Positions 37,856 to 47,109 of a stretch of DNA of 64,000 nucleotides are shown one piece after another. Made by a program: the position numbers and the translations under genes. The first letter of the stretch is position 1; the number at the start of each line of letters is the position of its first letter. Under the pieces are notes generated by a model. That model did no database searches. It saw only the letters and a program-made list of their open reading frames with translations, and was not told the origin of the DNA. Source of the DNA: Bacteroidales bacterium H5 (GTDB taxonomy: Bacteria > Bacteroidota > Bacteroidia > Bacteroidales > Muribaculaceae); assembly GCA_001701225.1 (NCBI GenBank), contig DAAQ01000021.1, positions 62,001-126,000 of the forward strand, given 5' to 3'.

Positions 37856-38611
37856 TCAGTCGGCGAGCTTGGCCTTGATGAACTCGCGGTTGAGACGTGC
37901 GATATTGCTGATCGAGATGTTCTTGGGGCACTCGGCCTGGCATGCGCCTGTGTTGGTGCAGTTGCCAAATCCGAGCTCGTCCATCTTGCGCACCATGGCG
38001 CGGGCACGGCGTGCGCGCTCCACCTGGCCCTGGGGCAGCAGTGCGAACTGGCTCACCTTGGCCGAGACGAAGAGCATGGCCGAGCCGTTCTTGCAGGCAG
38101 CGACACAGGCGCCGCAGCCGATGCAGGTGGCAGAGTCCATGGCTATGTCTGCCACCTCCTTGGAGATGGGAATGTTGTTGGCATCGGGTGCGCCACCGCA
38201 GTTAATAGACACATAGCCACCGGCCTGCTGGATCTTGTCGAAGGCGTTGCGGTCTACCATGAGGTCACGGATGACGGGGAAGGCTGCCGAGCGCCAGGGC
38301 TCGATGGTGATGGTGTCCTCGTTCTTGAATTTGCGCATGTGGAGCTGGCAGGTGGTGATGCCCTGCACGGGACCGTGGGGATGTCCGTTGATGTAGAGCG
38401 AGCACATGCCGCAGATGCCCTCGCGGCAGTCGCTGTCAAATGCGACGGGCTCCTCACCCTTCTCGACGAGCTGCTGGTTGAGCATGTCGAGCATCTCGAG
38501 GAACGAGCTGCCGGTGGAGACATTCTCCACGCGATAGTTCATGAACGCCCCCGGCTCTTTGGGACCACGTTGACGCCAAATCTTGAGGTTTACATTTATA
38601 TTATGTTCCAT
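37856..38611 (-). CDS. frdB: Succinate dehydrogenase/fumarate reductase iron-sulfur subunit
   Basis: 251 residues. FrdB carries electrons between the flavoprotein and the membrane quinol site. The 2Fe-2S domain has [20 protein letters not shown] with a later Cys in ITTC. The C-terminal domain has [17 protein letters not shown] and [15 protein letters not shown], which provide ligands for the 4Fe-4S and 3Fe-4S clusters. Gene order C-A-B (40735-41700, 38658-40685, 37856-38611) on the minus strand matches Bacteroides-type enzymes, which in fermenting cells act as quinol:fumarate reductase. The operon ends at the terminator after this gene. Confidence 0.96.
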   Translation of the reverse strand: MEHNINVNLKIWRQRGPKEPGAFMNYRVENVSTGSSFLEMLDMLNQQLVEKGEEPVAFDSDCREGICGMCSLYINGHPHGPVQGITTCQLHMRKFKNEDTITIEPWRSAAFPVIRDLMVDRNAFDKIQQAGGYVSINCGGAPDANNIPISKEVADIAMDSATCIGCGACVAACKNGSAMLFVSAKVSQFALLPQGQVERARRARAMVRKMDELGFGNCTNTGACQAECPKNISISNIARLNREFIKAKLAD

Positions 38612-38657
38612 TGTGTGATTGTCTGTTTAAGTCGTTGTGACGGGTTGAGTGGGGGTG

Positions 38658-40685
38658 TTATGACTTGTAGTTGCGGGTCTGCACCTTGATCTCGGTGTAG
38701 TTGAGGGGCTCCTTGAGCAGCACGGGCTTCTCGTTGTCGCCGGTATACTTCCAGCACGACACGTACATGTAGTCCTTGTCGTTACGGGCGGCCTCGCCGT
38801 CGGCAAGCTGGTACTCCTCGCGGAAATGTGCGCCGCAGCTCTCGTTGCGGTTGAGGGCGTCGATGGCCATCATCTTGGCGATGACGAGGAAATCCTCGAG
38901 GCGGAGTGCCTTCTCGAGCTCCTGGTTGAGGTCGTCTGCCTTGCCGACGATGCGCAGGTCGGAGTAGAACTCCTTGCGTACCTCCTCGATCTCGTCGAGA
39001 GCCTTGACGAGACCCTGCAGTGTGCGGCCCATGCCGACGAGGTTCCACATCACATGGCCGAGACGCTTGTGAATCTGGTCGGGGCTCTTTGTGCCCTTGA
39101 TGGCCATGAGCTTGGCGATGCGGTCGCGCACGCCCTTCTCGGCCTCGTCAAACTCCTTGGTGTCGGTCTTGAAATGAGGCACCTTGATCTGGTCGCTCAG
39201 ATAGTTCTGCATGGTGTAGGGGATGACGAAATATCCGTCGGCCAGACCCTGCATGAGCGCGGATGCACCGAGGCGGTTGGCACCGTGGTCAGAGAAGTTG
39301 CACTCGCCGATGGCGAAGAGGCCGGGGATAGAAGTCTGCAGCTCGTAGTCGACCCAGATACCGCCCATGGTGTAGTGCGAGGCGGGGAATATCATCATCG
39401 GGGTCTCGTAGGGATTGTCGTCCGAGATCATCTGGTACATGTCGAAGAGGTTGCCGTAGCGGTCGCGCACGACATTCTCGCCCAGACGGTCGATGGCATA
39501 TTTGAAATCGAGGTAGACGGCATTGCCTGTACCTACGCCGTAACCGGCATCGCAGCGCTCCTTGGCGGCACGGCTGGCGATGTCGCGGGGACAGAGGTTA
39601 CCGAAGGCGGGATAGCGGCGCTCGAGATAGAAATCGCGGTCCTCGTCGGGGATGTCGGTAGGTTTCTTCTTGCCTGCGCGGATGGCCTCGGCGTCCTCCT
39701 TCTTCTTGGGAACCCAGATTCGGCCGTCGTTACGCAGCGACTCGCTCATCAGTGTGAGCTTCGACTGGTCCTCGCCGTGTACGGGGATACATGTGGGGTG
39801 AATCTGTGTGAAGGCGAGGTTGGCAAGATATGCGCCCTTCTTGAAGGCCTGTACGGCAGCCGAGCCGTTGCAGCCCATGGCGTTGGTCGACAGGAAGAAG
39901 GCGCGGCCATAACCGCCGGTAGCGAGCACGACTGCATGTGCGGCATAGCGCTCGAGTTCGCCGGTGACGAGGTTGCGCACGATGATGCCGCGTGCACGGC
40001 CGTCGATGAGCACGATGTCGAGCATCTCGCGACGGTTGAACGAGCGCACCTGGCCCTTCTGGATCTGACGGTTGAGCGACGAGTATGCGCCAAGCAGGAG
40101 CTGCTGGCCGGTCTGGCCCTTGGCGTAGAATGTACGCGATACCTGTGCGCCGCCAAACGAGCGGTTGGCAAGGAGACCGCCGTACTCGCGGGCGAAGGGA
40201 ACGCCCTGAGCCACGCACTGGTCTATGATGTTGTTAGACACCTCGGCCAGACGGTAGACGTTGGCCTCGCGCGAGCGGAAGTCACCGCCCTTGATGGTGT
40301 CGTAGAAGAGACGGTAAACCGAGTCACCGTCGTTCTGATAGTCTTTGGCTGCGTTGATACCGCCCTGTGCGGCGATGGAGTGGGCGCGACGGGGAGAATC
40401 CTGGATGCAGAAGTTCCAAACGTTGAATCCGAGCTCGGCCAGGGTCGATGCTGCCGATGCGCCGGCGAGGCCGGTACCCACGACGATGATGTCGAGGTTG
40501 CGCTTGTTGGCGGGGTTGACCAGTTTCTGATGGGCCTTGTAGTTGGTCCATTTCTGGGCGAGGGGGCCTTCGGGAATCTTGGAATCTATCTGGTATTCGG
40601 GAAGCTTCGAGGATTCGATGTCGGCATAATCCTTCATGATGGGGGTAGAGTCAATCATCCCCTGGAGGTCTTTAATATCTGCCAT
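38658..40685 (-). CDS. frdA: Succinate dehydrogenase/fumarate reductase flavoprotein subunit
   Basis: 675 residues, the length of the Bacteroidales and epsilonproteobacterial-like form. The FAD Rossmann motif is [19 protein letters not shown] (near residue 51). [24 protein letters not shown] contains the histidine that binds FAD covalently. The active-site region has [12 protein letters not shown], and [12 protein letters not shown] with catalytic His. FrdA interconverts fumarate and succinate. It is 46 bp upstream of frdB and 49 bp downstream of frdC. Although long antisense reading frames exist across it, codon periodicity and family matches support only this strand. Confidence 0.97.
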   Translation of the reverse strand: MADIKDLQGMIDSTPIMKDYADIESSKLPEYQIDSKIPEGPLAQKWTNYKAHQKLVNPANKRNLDIIVVGTGLAGASAASTLAELGFNVWNFCIQDSPRRAHSIAAQGGINAAKDYQNDGDSVYRLFYDTIKGGDFRSREANVYRLAEVSNNIIDQCVAQGVPFAREYGGLLANRSFGGAQVSRTFYAKGQTGQQLLLGAYSSLNRQIQKGQVRSFNRREMLDIVLIDGRARGIIVRNLVTGELERYAAHAVVLATGGYGRAFFLSTNAMGCNGSAAVQAFKKGAYLANLAFTQIHPTCIPVHGEDQSKLTLMSESLRNDGRIWVPKKKEDAEAIRAGKKKPTDIPDEDRDFYLERRYPAFGNLCPRDIASRAAKERCDAGYGVGTGNAVYLDFKYAIDRLGENVVRDRYGNLFDMYQMISDDNPYETPMMIFPASHYTMGGIWVDYELQTSIPGLFAIGECNFSDHGANRLGASALMQGLADGYFVIPYTMQNYLSDQIKVPHFKTDTKEFDEAEKGVRDRIAKLMAIKGTKSPDQIHKRLGHVMWNLVGMGRTLQGLVKALDEIEEVRKEFYSDLRIVGKADDLNQELEKALRLEDFLVIAKMMAIDALNRNESCGAHFREEYQLADGEAARNDKDYMYVSCWKYTGDNEKPVLLKEPLNYTEIKVQTRNYKS

Positions 40686-40734
40686 ATCTTAGAAGATGTG
40701 TGATGTGGGTAATTAATATGTGTAGGGGATAGAC

Positions 40735-41700
40735 TTAGTTGTTGGGGCAGTCGGCGCAACCTGCGGCAGTGGCGCACTCGCCGCACTTGGCGCAGTTGGC
40801 ACAACCGTCGGCACACCCGGGGCAGTTGTCGCAACCCTCGGCGCAGCCGGGGCAGGCGGTGCAACCGGTGCACGATGTGGCGCAGCCTGCGGCCTGGGCA
40901 TTGCAGCCCTGTGCGGCCTGGCAGCTCCAAGGCTCACCGAGGCTCTCGGCATCGGTGTCGAGGGCATATTCAGAAGATTTCCACTCTACATACTCGGCCA
41001 TCTGGGTGTCGAAATCCTGACGGTGTGCGCGTACTGTGAAGACTACAGCCTCGGCGATGAAGAGACCTACGATGATGGTGGTCCACCAGAAGCCGATGCA
41101 CTTGAGGCGCTTGATCCAGATGTCGTTGTTCCAGCCTACAGACTGCATCATCGACCAGAAACCGTGGTTGAGGTGGAACCAGAGGGCCACGAAACCGATG
41201 ATATAGACGATGGGTGTCCATATCTGTGCGAACGCAATCTGGATGAACAGTGTACCGGCTGCGGGGGGAACCTCAACACCGTTGTGTACATGCTCGAATT
41301 CGAGAATCTCGGCGAGCTGCATCTTGGCCCAGAACTGAATCATGTGGACCACGAGGAACGCGAGTACCACGAGGCCGAGGACCAGCATGTTCTGCGACGA
41401 CCATTCTACGCCGGGAGGAATCGACTTGACCTCATAGCGGTCGTTGCCGCGGGCACGGCGGTTCTGCACTGTGAGCCAGGTGGCATAGATGATGTGAATG
41501 ATGAAGAGTGCGGCAAGACCGACGGTGGCCACGAGGGCATACCAGTTGGCACCAAGGAACTCGCACACTGCGTTGTAGCCCGAGGGCCAGAAGAGGGCCA
41601 CGCCGTTCATCAGACAGTGAAACGTGACAAATAGGACAAGGCAGATGCCCGTGATTGCCATCACGAGCTTGCGTCCTATAGATGAGCATGTTAACCACAT
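40735..41700 (-). CDS. frdC: Fumarate reductase cytochrome b subunit with a cysteine-rich C-terminal tail
   Basis: 321 residues. Residues 1-230 look like the five-helix di-heme cytochrome b subunit (SSIGRKLVMAITGICLVLFVTFHCLMNG, LVVHMIQFW, ALWFHLNHGFWSMMQS, with candidate heme histidines), which oxidises menaquinol and anchors FrdAB. Beyond the usual end is an added tail of about 85 residues: an acidic linker, then 16 cysteines between residues 260 and 318 (40747-40923), mostly C-x2-C and C-x3-C. Part of it repeats a decapeptide of the form CPGCAxGCxN. It resembles a metal- or cluster-binding segment but matches no ferredoxin pattern I know. By family topology the tail would be periplasmic (inference). 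The tail is in frame with no stop or frameshift. Confidence 0.93.
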   Translation of the reverse strand: MWLTCSSIGRKLVMAITGICLVLFVTFHCLMNGVALFWPSGYNAVCEFLGANWYALVATVGLAALFIIHIIYATWLTVQNRRARGNDRYEVKSIPPGVEWSSQNMLVLGLVVLAFLVVHMIQFWAKMQLAEILEFEHVHNGVEVPPAAGTLFIQIAFAQIWTPIVYIIGFVALWFHLNHGFWSMMQSVGWNNDIWIKRLKCIGFWWTTIIVGLFIAEAVVFTVRAHRQDFDTQMAEYVEWKSSEYALDTDAESLGEPWSCQAAQGCNAQAAGCATSCTGCTACPGCAEGCDNCPGCADGCANCAKCGECATAAGCADCPNN

Positions 41701-41798
41701 AGTAGTTGATGGTAAATTAAATAATGATTATTGTTGAAAAAATTTTTGTCAATGACTGGTGTACCTATTCCGACCCTGGCGGGCCTCTTTTTCTTCTG

Positions 41799-41830
41799 CA
41801 AAGTTAATGCAAATCCGCTTGACACGCAAA
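41799..41830 (-). promoter_or_regulatory. Consensus promoter of the frdCAB operon
   Basis: The minus strand has TTTG (complement of 41827-41830), a 20-nt spacer and TAACTTTG (complement of 41799-41806), leaving a leader of roughly 95 nt before frdC. Confidence 0.85.
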
Positions 41831-41872
41831 TTTAAAGAAAAATTTCCGTAATGATTTTTGAAAAATAATCAC

Positions 41873-41880
41873 TAATTTTG
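41873..41880 (+). promoter_or_regulatory. Promoter -7 box for the PlsC-like gene
   Basis: TAATTTTG, 30 nt upstream of the ATG at 41911 and divergent from the frd promoter. Confidence 0.55.
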
Positions 41881-41910
41881 TGCTGTCACAACCTAAACAC
41901 ACCCTAAGAC

Positions 41911-42639
41911 ATGCTCATCATACTCTACAGAGTCTATCAGATATTGATAATGTGTCCGCTCATCGCGGTGTCGACTATACTGACAGCGACATTCACAGTC
42001 ATCGGTTCGGCCATGGGGTTCGGACGATGGTGCGGCTATTATCCCGAGGTGCTGTGGTCGCGTCTGTTCTGCTGGCTCAACTTTGTCAGCGTCAGCGTGA
42101 CCGGCCGCGAGCACATCGACACCTCTACCAGCTATGTGTTCGTGGCCAACCACCAGGGGGCATACGACATATTCACTGTCTACGGCTATCTGGGACATAA
42201 TTTCAGGTGGATGATGAAGGCGAGCCTGCGCAAGATACCCTTTGTGGGGTGGGCATGCAGGTGGTCCAAGCAGATATTCATGGACAACTCGACCCCTTCG
42301 GCCACACGCCATACCATGCAGGAGGCCGAGAAGGTGCTGAGCGGAGGGATGTCGATGGTGATATTTCCCGAGGGAGCGCGCACATGGGACGGCAAGATGC
42401 GTCCCTTCAAGCGCGGGGCATTCAAGCTGGCCTCCGAGTTTGACCTCCCCATAGTGCCTATGACCATAAACGGGGCCTTCGACGTGATGCCCCGCTGGCG
42501 CTATCTTCCCCTGCCGGGACACATCTCGCTGACCATACACAGGCCTGTGACTTTTGCGGATTTCGGAGGCGACTTGCAGAAAACCGCCGAGGGTGTGCAT
42601 GAAATAATCGAAAATTCGCTCGCCAAACCACGGAAATAG
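41911..42639 (+). CDS. plsC: 1-acyl-sn-glycerol-3-phosphate acyltransferase-like protein
   Basis: 242 residues. An N-terminal membrane helix (residues 3-35) precedes the PlsC domain with the HX4D catalytic motif NHQGAYD, the substrate motif FPEGART, and GWACRWSKQIFMDN and IVPMTINGAF typical of the family. Such enzymes acylate lysophosphatidate or other lysolipids at the inner membrane face. Substrate choice within the PlsC superfamily, including ornithine- or glycine-lipid acyltransferases in Bacteroidetes, is not resolved. It stands alone between the frd and rha operons. Confidence 0.88.
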   Translation: MLIILYRVYQILIMCPLIAVSTILTATFTVIGSAMGFGRWCGYYPEVLWSRLFCWLNFVSVSVTGREHIDTSTSYVFVANHQGAYDIFTVYGYLGHNFRWMMKASLRKIPFVGWACRWSKQIFMDNSTPSATRHTMQEAEKVLSGGMSMVIFPEGARTWDGKMRPFKRGAFKLASEFDLPIVPMTINGAFDVMPRWRYLPLPGHISLTIHRPVTFADFGGDLQKTAEGVHEIIENSLAKPRK

Positions 42640-42681
42640 GTCAATATGACCACAGGCATCTCTCTTTTTTGCCTGCGATAG

Positions 42682-42712
42682 GTTGGCGGATAGATATTTT
42701 TTTGTACCTTTG
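42682..42712 (+). promoter_or_regulatory. Promoter of the rhamnose operon
   Basis: GTTG (42682-42685), a 19-nt spacer and TACCTTTG (42705-42712) fit the Bacteroidetes promoter, 54 nt before the rhaM ATG. Confidence 0.72.
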
Positions 42713-42766
42713 CCATACACTCTCACACGGAGACTATTTCAACAACATTACATAGCAATACTGACC

Positions 42767-43084
42767 ATGAAACGCTTTGCATTCAAGATGCATCTCAAAC
42801 CGGGCTGCGAGAAAGAGTATGAACGCCGCCACGCCGAGCTCTGGCCCGAGCTTCGCAAGCAGATTCAGGAATCTGGAGTGAAGAACTACTCAATCTTCTT
42901 TGATCCCGAGACACTCACGCTTTTCGGCTATCAGGAGGGCACAGGTGACAGCAACTCGCAGGACGCCGAGGCTGCCGACGAGGTGACACGCCGCTGGTGG
43001 GACTATATGGCAGACCTCATGGCAGTCAATCCCGATAATTCTCCCGTCACCGAGCCTCTGACCGAGCTCTGGCACATGGACTGA
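42767..43084 (+). CDS. rhaM: L-rhamnose mutarotase
   Basis: 105 residues from the ATG at 42767, the usual length. MKRFAFKMHLKPGCEKEYERRHAELWPEL at the N-terminus and YSIFFDPETLTLFGYQE and RWWDYMADLM later are characteristic of RhaM, which interconverts the alpha and beta anomers of L-rhamnose before isomerisation. The longer frame to 42683 uses a TTG inside the promoter and was rejected. It is the first gene of the rha cassette, separated from rhaB by a repeat tract. Confidence 0.93.
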   Translation: MKRFAFKMHLKPGCEKEYERRHAELWPELRKQIQESGVKNYSIFFDPETLTLFGYQEGTGDSNSQDAEAADEVTRRWWDYMADLMAVNPDNSPVTEPLTELWHMD

Positions 43085-43242
43085 TTTGGGTTAATGGTTA
43101 AAGGTTAATGGTTAAAGGTTATTCGGTTAAGGGGTAAAGGTTAAGGACCGGCAATCTGAACCTCAATCTCTTCATTCCTAATTTCTCATTAGTCCTCATT
43201 AGTCTTCATTTCTAATTCCTAATTCCTCATTTCTAATTAACT
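43085..43242. repeat. Low-complexity repeat tract between rhaM and rhaB
   Basis: The first part repeats units like GGTTAAAGGTTAATGG (about 43088-43145); the second repeats TCATT, CTAATT and TTCCTAATT units (about 43170-43240). It is purine/pyrimidine-skewed and contains no ORF. Spacer or slipped-strand variability is possible. Confidence 0.75.
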
Positions 43243-44673
43243 ATGACATATCATTTTGCAGTCGACCTTGGCGCTACAAGCGGCCGCACCATCCTTGCCT
43301 CGTTTGATGGCGAGAAGGTGGAGATGCAGGAGGTCTCTCGTTTCAAACATCCCATGCTCCCGATAGCGGGACATATATATTGGAATCTTCCCGAACTGTA
43401 TCATCAGGTGCTCGTGGGGCTCAAGAAAGCCAAGGAGATACTCGATGCCAAGGGTGCAGAGCTTGCCTCGATAGGCATTGACACCTGGGGATGCGACGTG
43501 GCCTTCTTCCACGCCGACGGCACCATCGCCGGAATGCCCCAGTGCTATCGCGACGTCCGCAACGAGGGCGCGTGCGATGCCTTCCACCGCAACATGAGCC
43601 GCGAGGACACATACGCCCTCACAGGTATCCAGTTCATGGATTTCAACACGCTTTTCCAGCTCGACGCCATGAAGCGTCAGGGCGCCGATGCAATAGCCAA
43701 GGCCGACAAGATACTGTTCATGCCCGACGCCCTCTCATATATGCTCACAGGTAATGCCGTGACCGAGTACACCGTGGCCTCGACTTCGCAGATACTCAAT
43801 CCCAACACCGGCGACCTCGACGAGACACTGCTCAAGGAGGCCGGACTGACCCGCGACAAGTTCGGCCCCATCGTCAATCCGGGACATGTTATTGGTACCC
43901 TGACACCGCAGGTCCAGGAGTTCACCGGCCTTGGCGCCGTGCCCGTCGTGGCTGTGGCCGGACATGACACCGCGTCGGCTGTGATCGGTGTGCCTACTCC
44001 CGATGACGAATACGCATATCTGAGCTGCGGCACATGGTCGCTGCTCGGCATCGAGAGCCTCAGGCCTATCATCAACGACCGTTCGAGGGCATACAATTTC
44101 ACCAACGAGGGTGGCATCGACGGTACCACACGCTTCCTGAAGAATATCTGTGGCATGTGGCTCTTTGAGCGCTGTCGTGCCGAGTGGTCAGAGGCCGAAG
44201 CCCCTGTCAATGATGTCGTGGCCCTGACGGGTCTGTGCAACGACTCGGAGTGCGCGTCCATAATCAATCCCGATGACCCCTCGTTCGACCATCCCGTGTC
44301 GATGACCGCCGCCATCCGCGCATATTGCGAGAAGACAGGTCAGGAGGTGCCCGCCAAACCGGCCGATTATGTCCGTGTCATCTTCCGCAGCCTCGCCAAC
44401 AGATATAAGGAGGTGCTGGGATGGCTCAAGGAACTGCATCCCGAGCCCGAGGTGAAGAGGCTCCATGTCATCGGCGGCGGCTCGCTCAACGGCCACCTGA
44501 TGCAGATGACGGCAGATACGCTCGGCGTACCCGTCGTGGCCGGTCCGGCAGAGTGTACCGCCCTCGGCAATGTGCTGGTGCAGCTCCGCGCATGCGGCGA
44601 GCTGTCAGACCTCAAGGCCATGCGCCGCGTGTCGGCAGCCTCGACCGAGACCAAGACATATATGCCCAAGTAA
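43243..44673 (+). CDS. rhaB: Rhamnulokinase
   Basis: 476 residues of the FGGY carbohydrate-kinase family. The N-terminal phosphate loop AVDLGATSGRTILASF, IGIDTWGCDVAFF, GHDTASAVIGVP and the C-terminal VIGGGSLNGHLMQMTADTLGVPV are all in place. The enzyme phosphorylates L-rhamnulose at C1 with ATP. Order rhaM-rhaB-rhaA-rhaT-rhaD on one strand makes a full L-rhamnose pathway to DHAP and lactaldehyde. The 158-bp repeat-filled gap upstream may hold a second control point. Confidence 0.96.
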   Translation: MTYHFAVDLGATSGRTILASFDGEKVEMQEVSRFKHPMLPIAGHIYWNLPELYHQVLVGLKKAKEILDAKGAELASIGIDTWGCDVAFFHADGTIAGMPQCYRDVRNEGACDAFHRNMSREDTYALTGIQFMDFNTLFQLDAMKRQGADAIAKADKILFMPDALSYMLTGNAVTEYTVASTSQILNPNTGDLDETLLKEAGLTRDKFGPIVNPGHVIGTLTPQVQEFTGLGAVPVVAVAGHDTASAVIGVPTPDDEYAYLSCGTWSLLGIESLRPIINDRSRAYNFTNEGGIDGTTRFLKNICGMWLFERCRAEWSEAEAPVNDVVALTGLCNDSECASIINPDDPSFDHPVSMTAAIRAYCEKTGQEVPAKPADYVRVIFRSLANRYKEVLGWLKELHPEPEVKRLHVIGGGSLNGHLMQMTADTLGVPVVAGPAECTALGNVLVQLRACGELSDLKAMRRVSAASTETKTYMPK

Positions 44674-44722
44674 AAAACAAGACAGAATCATCAAAAAACA
44701 TAAAACCAATCTTCATTAAACC

Positions 44723-45973
44723 ATGAAAGAAGCTACAATCAAGCAGGCTTATGAGATAGCCCGCGAGCGCTATGCCGAGCTCGGCATCGACACCGAGAAG
44801 GCCCTCGAGACACTCCAGAACGTACAGATCTCGCTCCACTGCTGGCAGGCAGACGACGTGGCCGGCTTCGAGTCGACCGGCGACCTCACCGGCGGTATCC
44901 AGGCCACAGGCAACTATCCCGGCAAGGCACGCAATATCGACGAGCTCCGTGCCGACATCCTCAAGGCTCTCTCGTTCATCGCAGGCAGCCACCGTCTCAA
45001 CCTCCATGAGATCTATGGAGAGTTTGGCGGAAAGAAGGTAGACCGCGACGAGGTGACCATCGAGCATTTCCAGGGCTGGATTGACTGGGCCAAGGCCAAC
45101 AACCTCAAGCTCGATTTCAACTCGACATCGTTCTCGCATCCCAAGAGCGGTTCTCTCTCGCTGTCCAATCCCGACAAGTCGATCCGCGATTTCTGGATCG
45201 AGCACACCAAGCGCTGCCGTGCCATCGCCAACGAGATGGGCCGTCAGCTCGACGACCAGTGCATCATGAACCTCTGGGTACATGACGGCCAGAAGGAGAT
45301 GACAGTGAACCGTATGCTCTACCGCTCGCTGCTGAAGCAGTCGCTTGACGAAATCTTCGAGACCAAGTACGACCACATGAAGGACTGCCTTGAGTCTAAG
45401 GTATTCGGCATCGGCCTCGAGGCCATGACCGTAGGCTCGAGCGACTTCTACACCGCATATTGCGCCCAGAACAACAAGATCGTCACCCTCGACACAGGCC
45501 ATTTCCACCCCACCGAGGTTGTGGGCGACAAGGTGTCGTCAATCCTGCTCTTCTGCCCGGAGATCATGCTGCACGTATCGCGCCCCATGCGCTGGGACTC
45601 GGACCACGTGACCATCATGGACGAGGCTACCCTCGAGCTGTGCATGGAGATCACACGCTGCAACGCGCTTGACCGCGTACACATCGGTCTCGACTATTTC
45701 GACGGCTCGATGAACCGCATCGGTGCATACGTCATCGGCACACGCGCCACACAGAAGTCTGTGCTCCGCGGCCTCCTCGAGCCCGTGGCTACACTCAGCG
45801 AGCTTGAGACCACCGACCGCAACTTCCAGAAGCTCGCGCTCATGGAAGAGGCCAAGGCAATGCCTTTCGGCGACGTATGGAATATGTTCTGCCTGCGAAA
45901 CAATGTTCCCGCCGGTGCCGATTTCATCAAGGAAATCGAGAAATACGAGGCTGAAGTAACCTCAAAGCGCTAA
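44723..45973 (+). CDS. rhaA: L-rhamnose isomerase
   Basis: 416 residues, as in known RhaA. ISLHCWQADDVAGFE, GIQATGNYPGKARN, LDFNSTSFSHPKSGSLSLS, NLWVHDGQKE, IVTLDTGHFHPTEVVGDK and PMRWDSDHVT are conserved segments supplying the acidic and His ligands of the two metal ions. The enzyme converts L-rhamnose to L-rhamnulose. It begins 49 bp after rhaB and is followed by an imperfect hairpin before rhaT. Confidence 0.97.
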   Translation: MKEATIKQAYEIARERYAELGIDTEKALETLQNVQISLHCWQADDVAGFESTGDLTGGIQATGNYPGKARNIDELRADILKALSFIAGSHRLNLHEIYGEFGGKKVDRDEVTIEHFQGWIDWAKANNLKLDFNSTSFSHPKSGSLSLSNPDKSIRDFWIEHTKRCRAIANEMGRQLDDQCIMNLWVHDGQKEMTVNRMLYRSLLKQSLDEIFETKYDHMKDCLESKVFGIGLEAMTVGSSDFYTAYCAQNNKIVTLDTGHFHPTEVVGDKVSSILLFCPEIMLHVSRPMRWDSDHVTIMDEATLELCMEITRCNALDRVHIGLDYFDGSMNRIGAYVIGTRATQKSVLRGLLEPVATLSELETTDRNFQKLALMEEAKAMPFGDVWNMFCLRNNVPAGADFIKEIEKYEAEVTSKR

Positions 45974-45986
45974 TCAAGACAAACGA

Positions 45987-46038
45987 AGTGTGAGGCCATA
46001 CCGGGTCGCCTGCGCGGCATCCGGGAGGGTCTCACACT
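45987..46038 (+). other. Intraoperonic stem-loop between rhaA and rhaT
   Basis: An outer 8-bp stem (45987-45994 with 46031-46038) continues inward as an imperfect hairpin with further matched blocks. There is no T run, so mRNA stabilisation or processing is more likely than termination. Confidence 0.6.
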
Positions 46039-46054
46039 CTCTCATTAAACGCTT

Positions 46055-47083
46055 ATGCTTATCATAGGACTACTCATCATAGCCATCGGAGCCTTCTGCC
46101 AGGCAAGCTGCTATGTGCCCATCAACAAGATAAAATCGTGGAGCTGGGAGAGCTACTGGCTGGTGCAGGGTATATTCGCGTGGCTTGTGTTCCCGCTGCT
46201 CGGGGCTCTTCTGGCTGTGCCCGAAGGTCATACCCTCTGCGAGCTCTTCACGGCCGACAACTCGTTCCGTATCTGGATGACCATCCTTTTCGGCGCCCTT
46301 TGGGGTGTCGGCGGCCTCACGTTCGGCCTTTCGATGCGCTATCTCGGCGTGGCCCTCGGCCAGTCGATAGCCCTGGGCACATGTGCCGGACTGGGCACCA
46401 TCCTCGGCCCGGTGATGCTCAATATCTTCTTCCCCGAAGGTGACTATCTGTCCAAGCTGACTGCATCTGTCATCATCGGTGTTGTCGTGACCCTCATCGG
46501 TATCGCCGTCATCGGTATCGCCGGAGGCATGAAGTCGGCGTCGCTGAGCGAGGAGGAGAAGAAAAAGGCCGTGGCCGACTTCAATTTCCCCAAGGGTATC
46601 ACCATCGCCCTGCTGGCAGGCGTGATGAGCGGCTGTTTCAATGTAGGCCTCGAGTTCGGTTCGGCCATAACATTCGAGCAGTCTGCCGAAATGTACAAGA
46701 CCCTCCCTGCCACTTTCCTTGTGACGCTGGGCGGATTTGTCACCAACGCCGTCTACTGCCTGTATCAGAACTCTAAGAACCGCACTTTCGGCGACTATGG
46801 CAAGACCGCGCTCTATGCCAACAACCTCTTCTTCTGCGCCTTGGCCGGACTGCTGTGGTACAGCCAGTTCTTCGGACTCGCGCTGGGCAAGGGATTCCTC
46901 ACCGACTATCCCCCGCTGCTCACCTTCTCGTGGTGCATACTGATGGCCCTCAACGTCGTGTTCTCGAACGTGTGGGGCATCATCCTCAAGGAATGGAAGG
47001 GGTGCTCGCGCTCGACCATCACCGTGCTTGTCATCGGCCTTGTGATACTTATCGTCTCCTCGTTCTTACCGCAACTCATCTAA
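46055..47083 (+). CDS. rhaT: L-rhamnose/proton symporter RhaT
   Basis: 342 residues with ten predicted membrane helices. IGAFCQASCYVPINKIKSWSWESYWLVQGIFAWLVFP at the N-terminus and GVGGLTFGLSMRYLGVALGQSIALGTCAGLGTI are diagnostic of RhaT, the inner-membrane rhamnose-H+ symporter. It belongs to the rha operon, 82 bp after rhaA and 26 bp before rhaD. Outer-membrane uptake functions (SusCD-like) are not encoded here. Confidence 0.95.
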   Translation: MLIIGLLIIAIGAFCQASCYVPINKIKSWSWESYWLVQGIFAWLVFPLLGALLAVPEGHTLCELFTADNSFRIWMTILFGALWGVGGLTFGLSMRYLGVALGQSIALGTCAGLGTILGPVMLNIFFPEGDYLSKLTASVIIGVVVTLIGIAVIGIAGGMKSASLSEEEKKKAVADFNFPKGITIALLAGVMSGCFNVGLEFGSAITFEQSAEMYKTLPATFLVTLGGFVTNAVYCLYQNSKNRTFGDYGKTALYANNLFFCALAGLLWYSQFFGLALGKGFLTDYPPLLTFSWCILMALNVVFSNVWGIILKEWKGCSRSTITVLVIGLVILIVSSFLPQLI

Positions 47084-47109
47084 CCGACCAAAATTAAACA
47101 ATACCAGTT

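Noticed and set aside
38826..40703. 625-codon open frame antisense to frdA
   Set aside because: frdA has full family motifs and the antisense product has none; GC-rich third positions create long antisense frames throughout this window.
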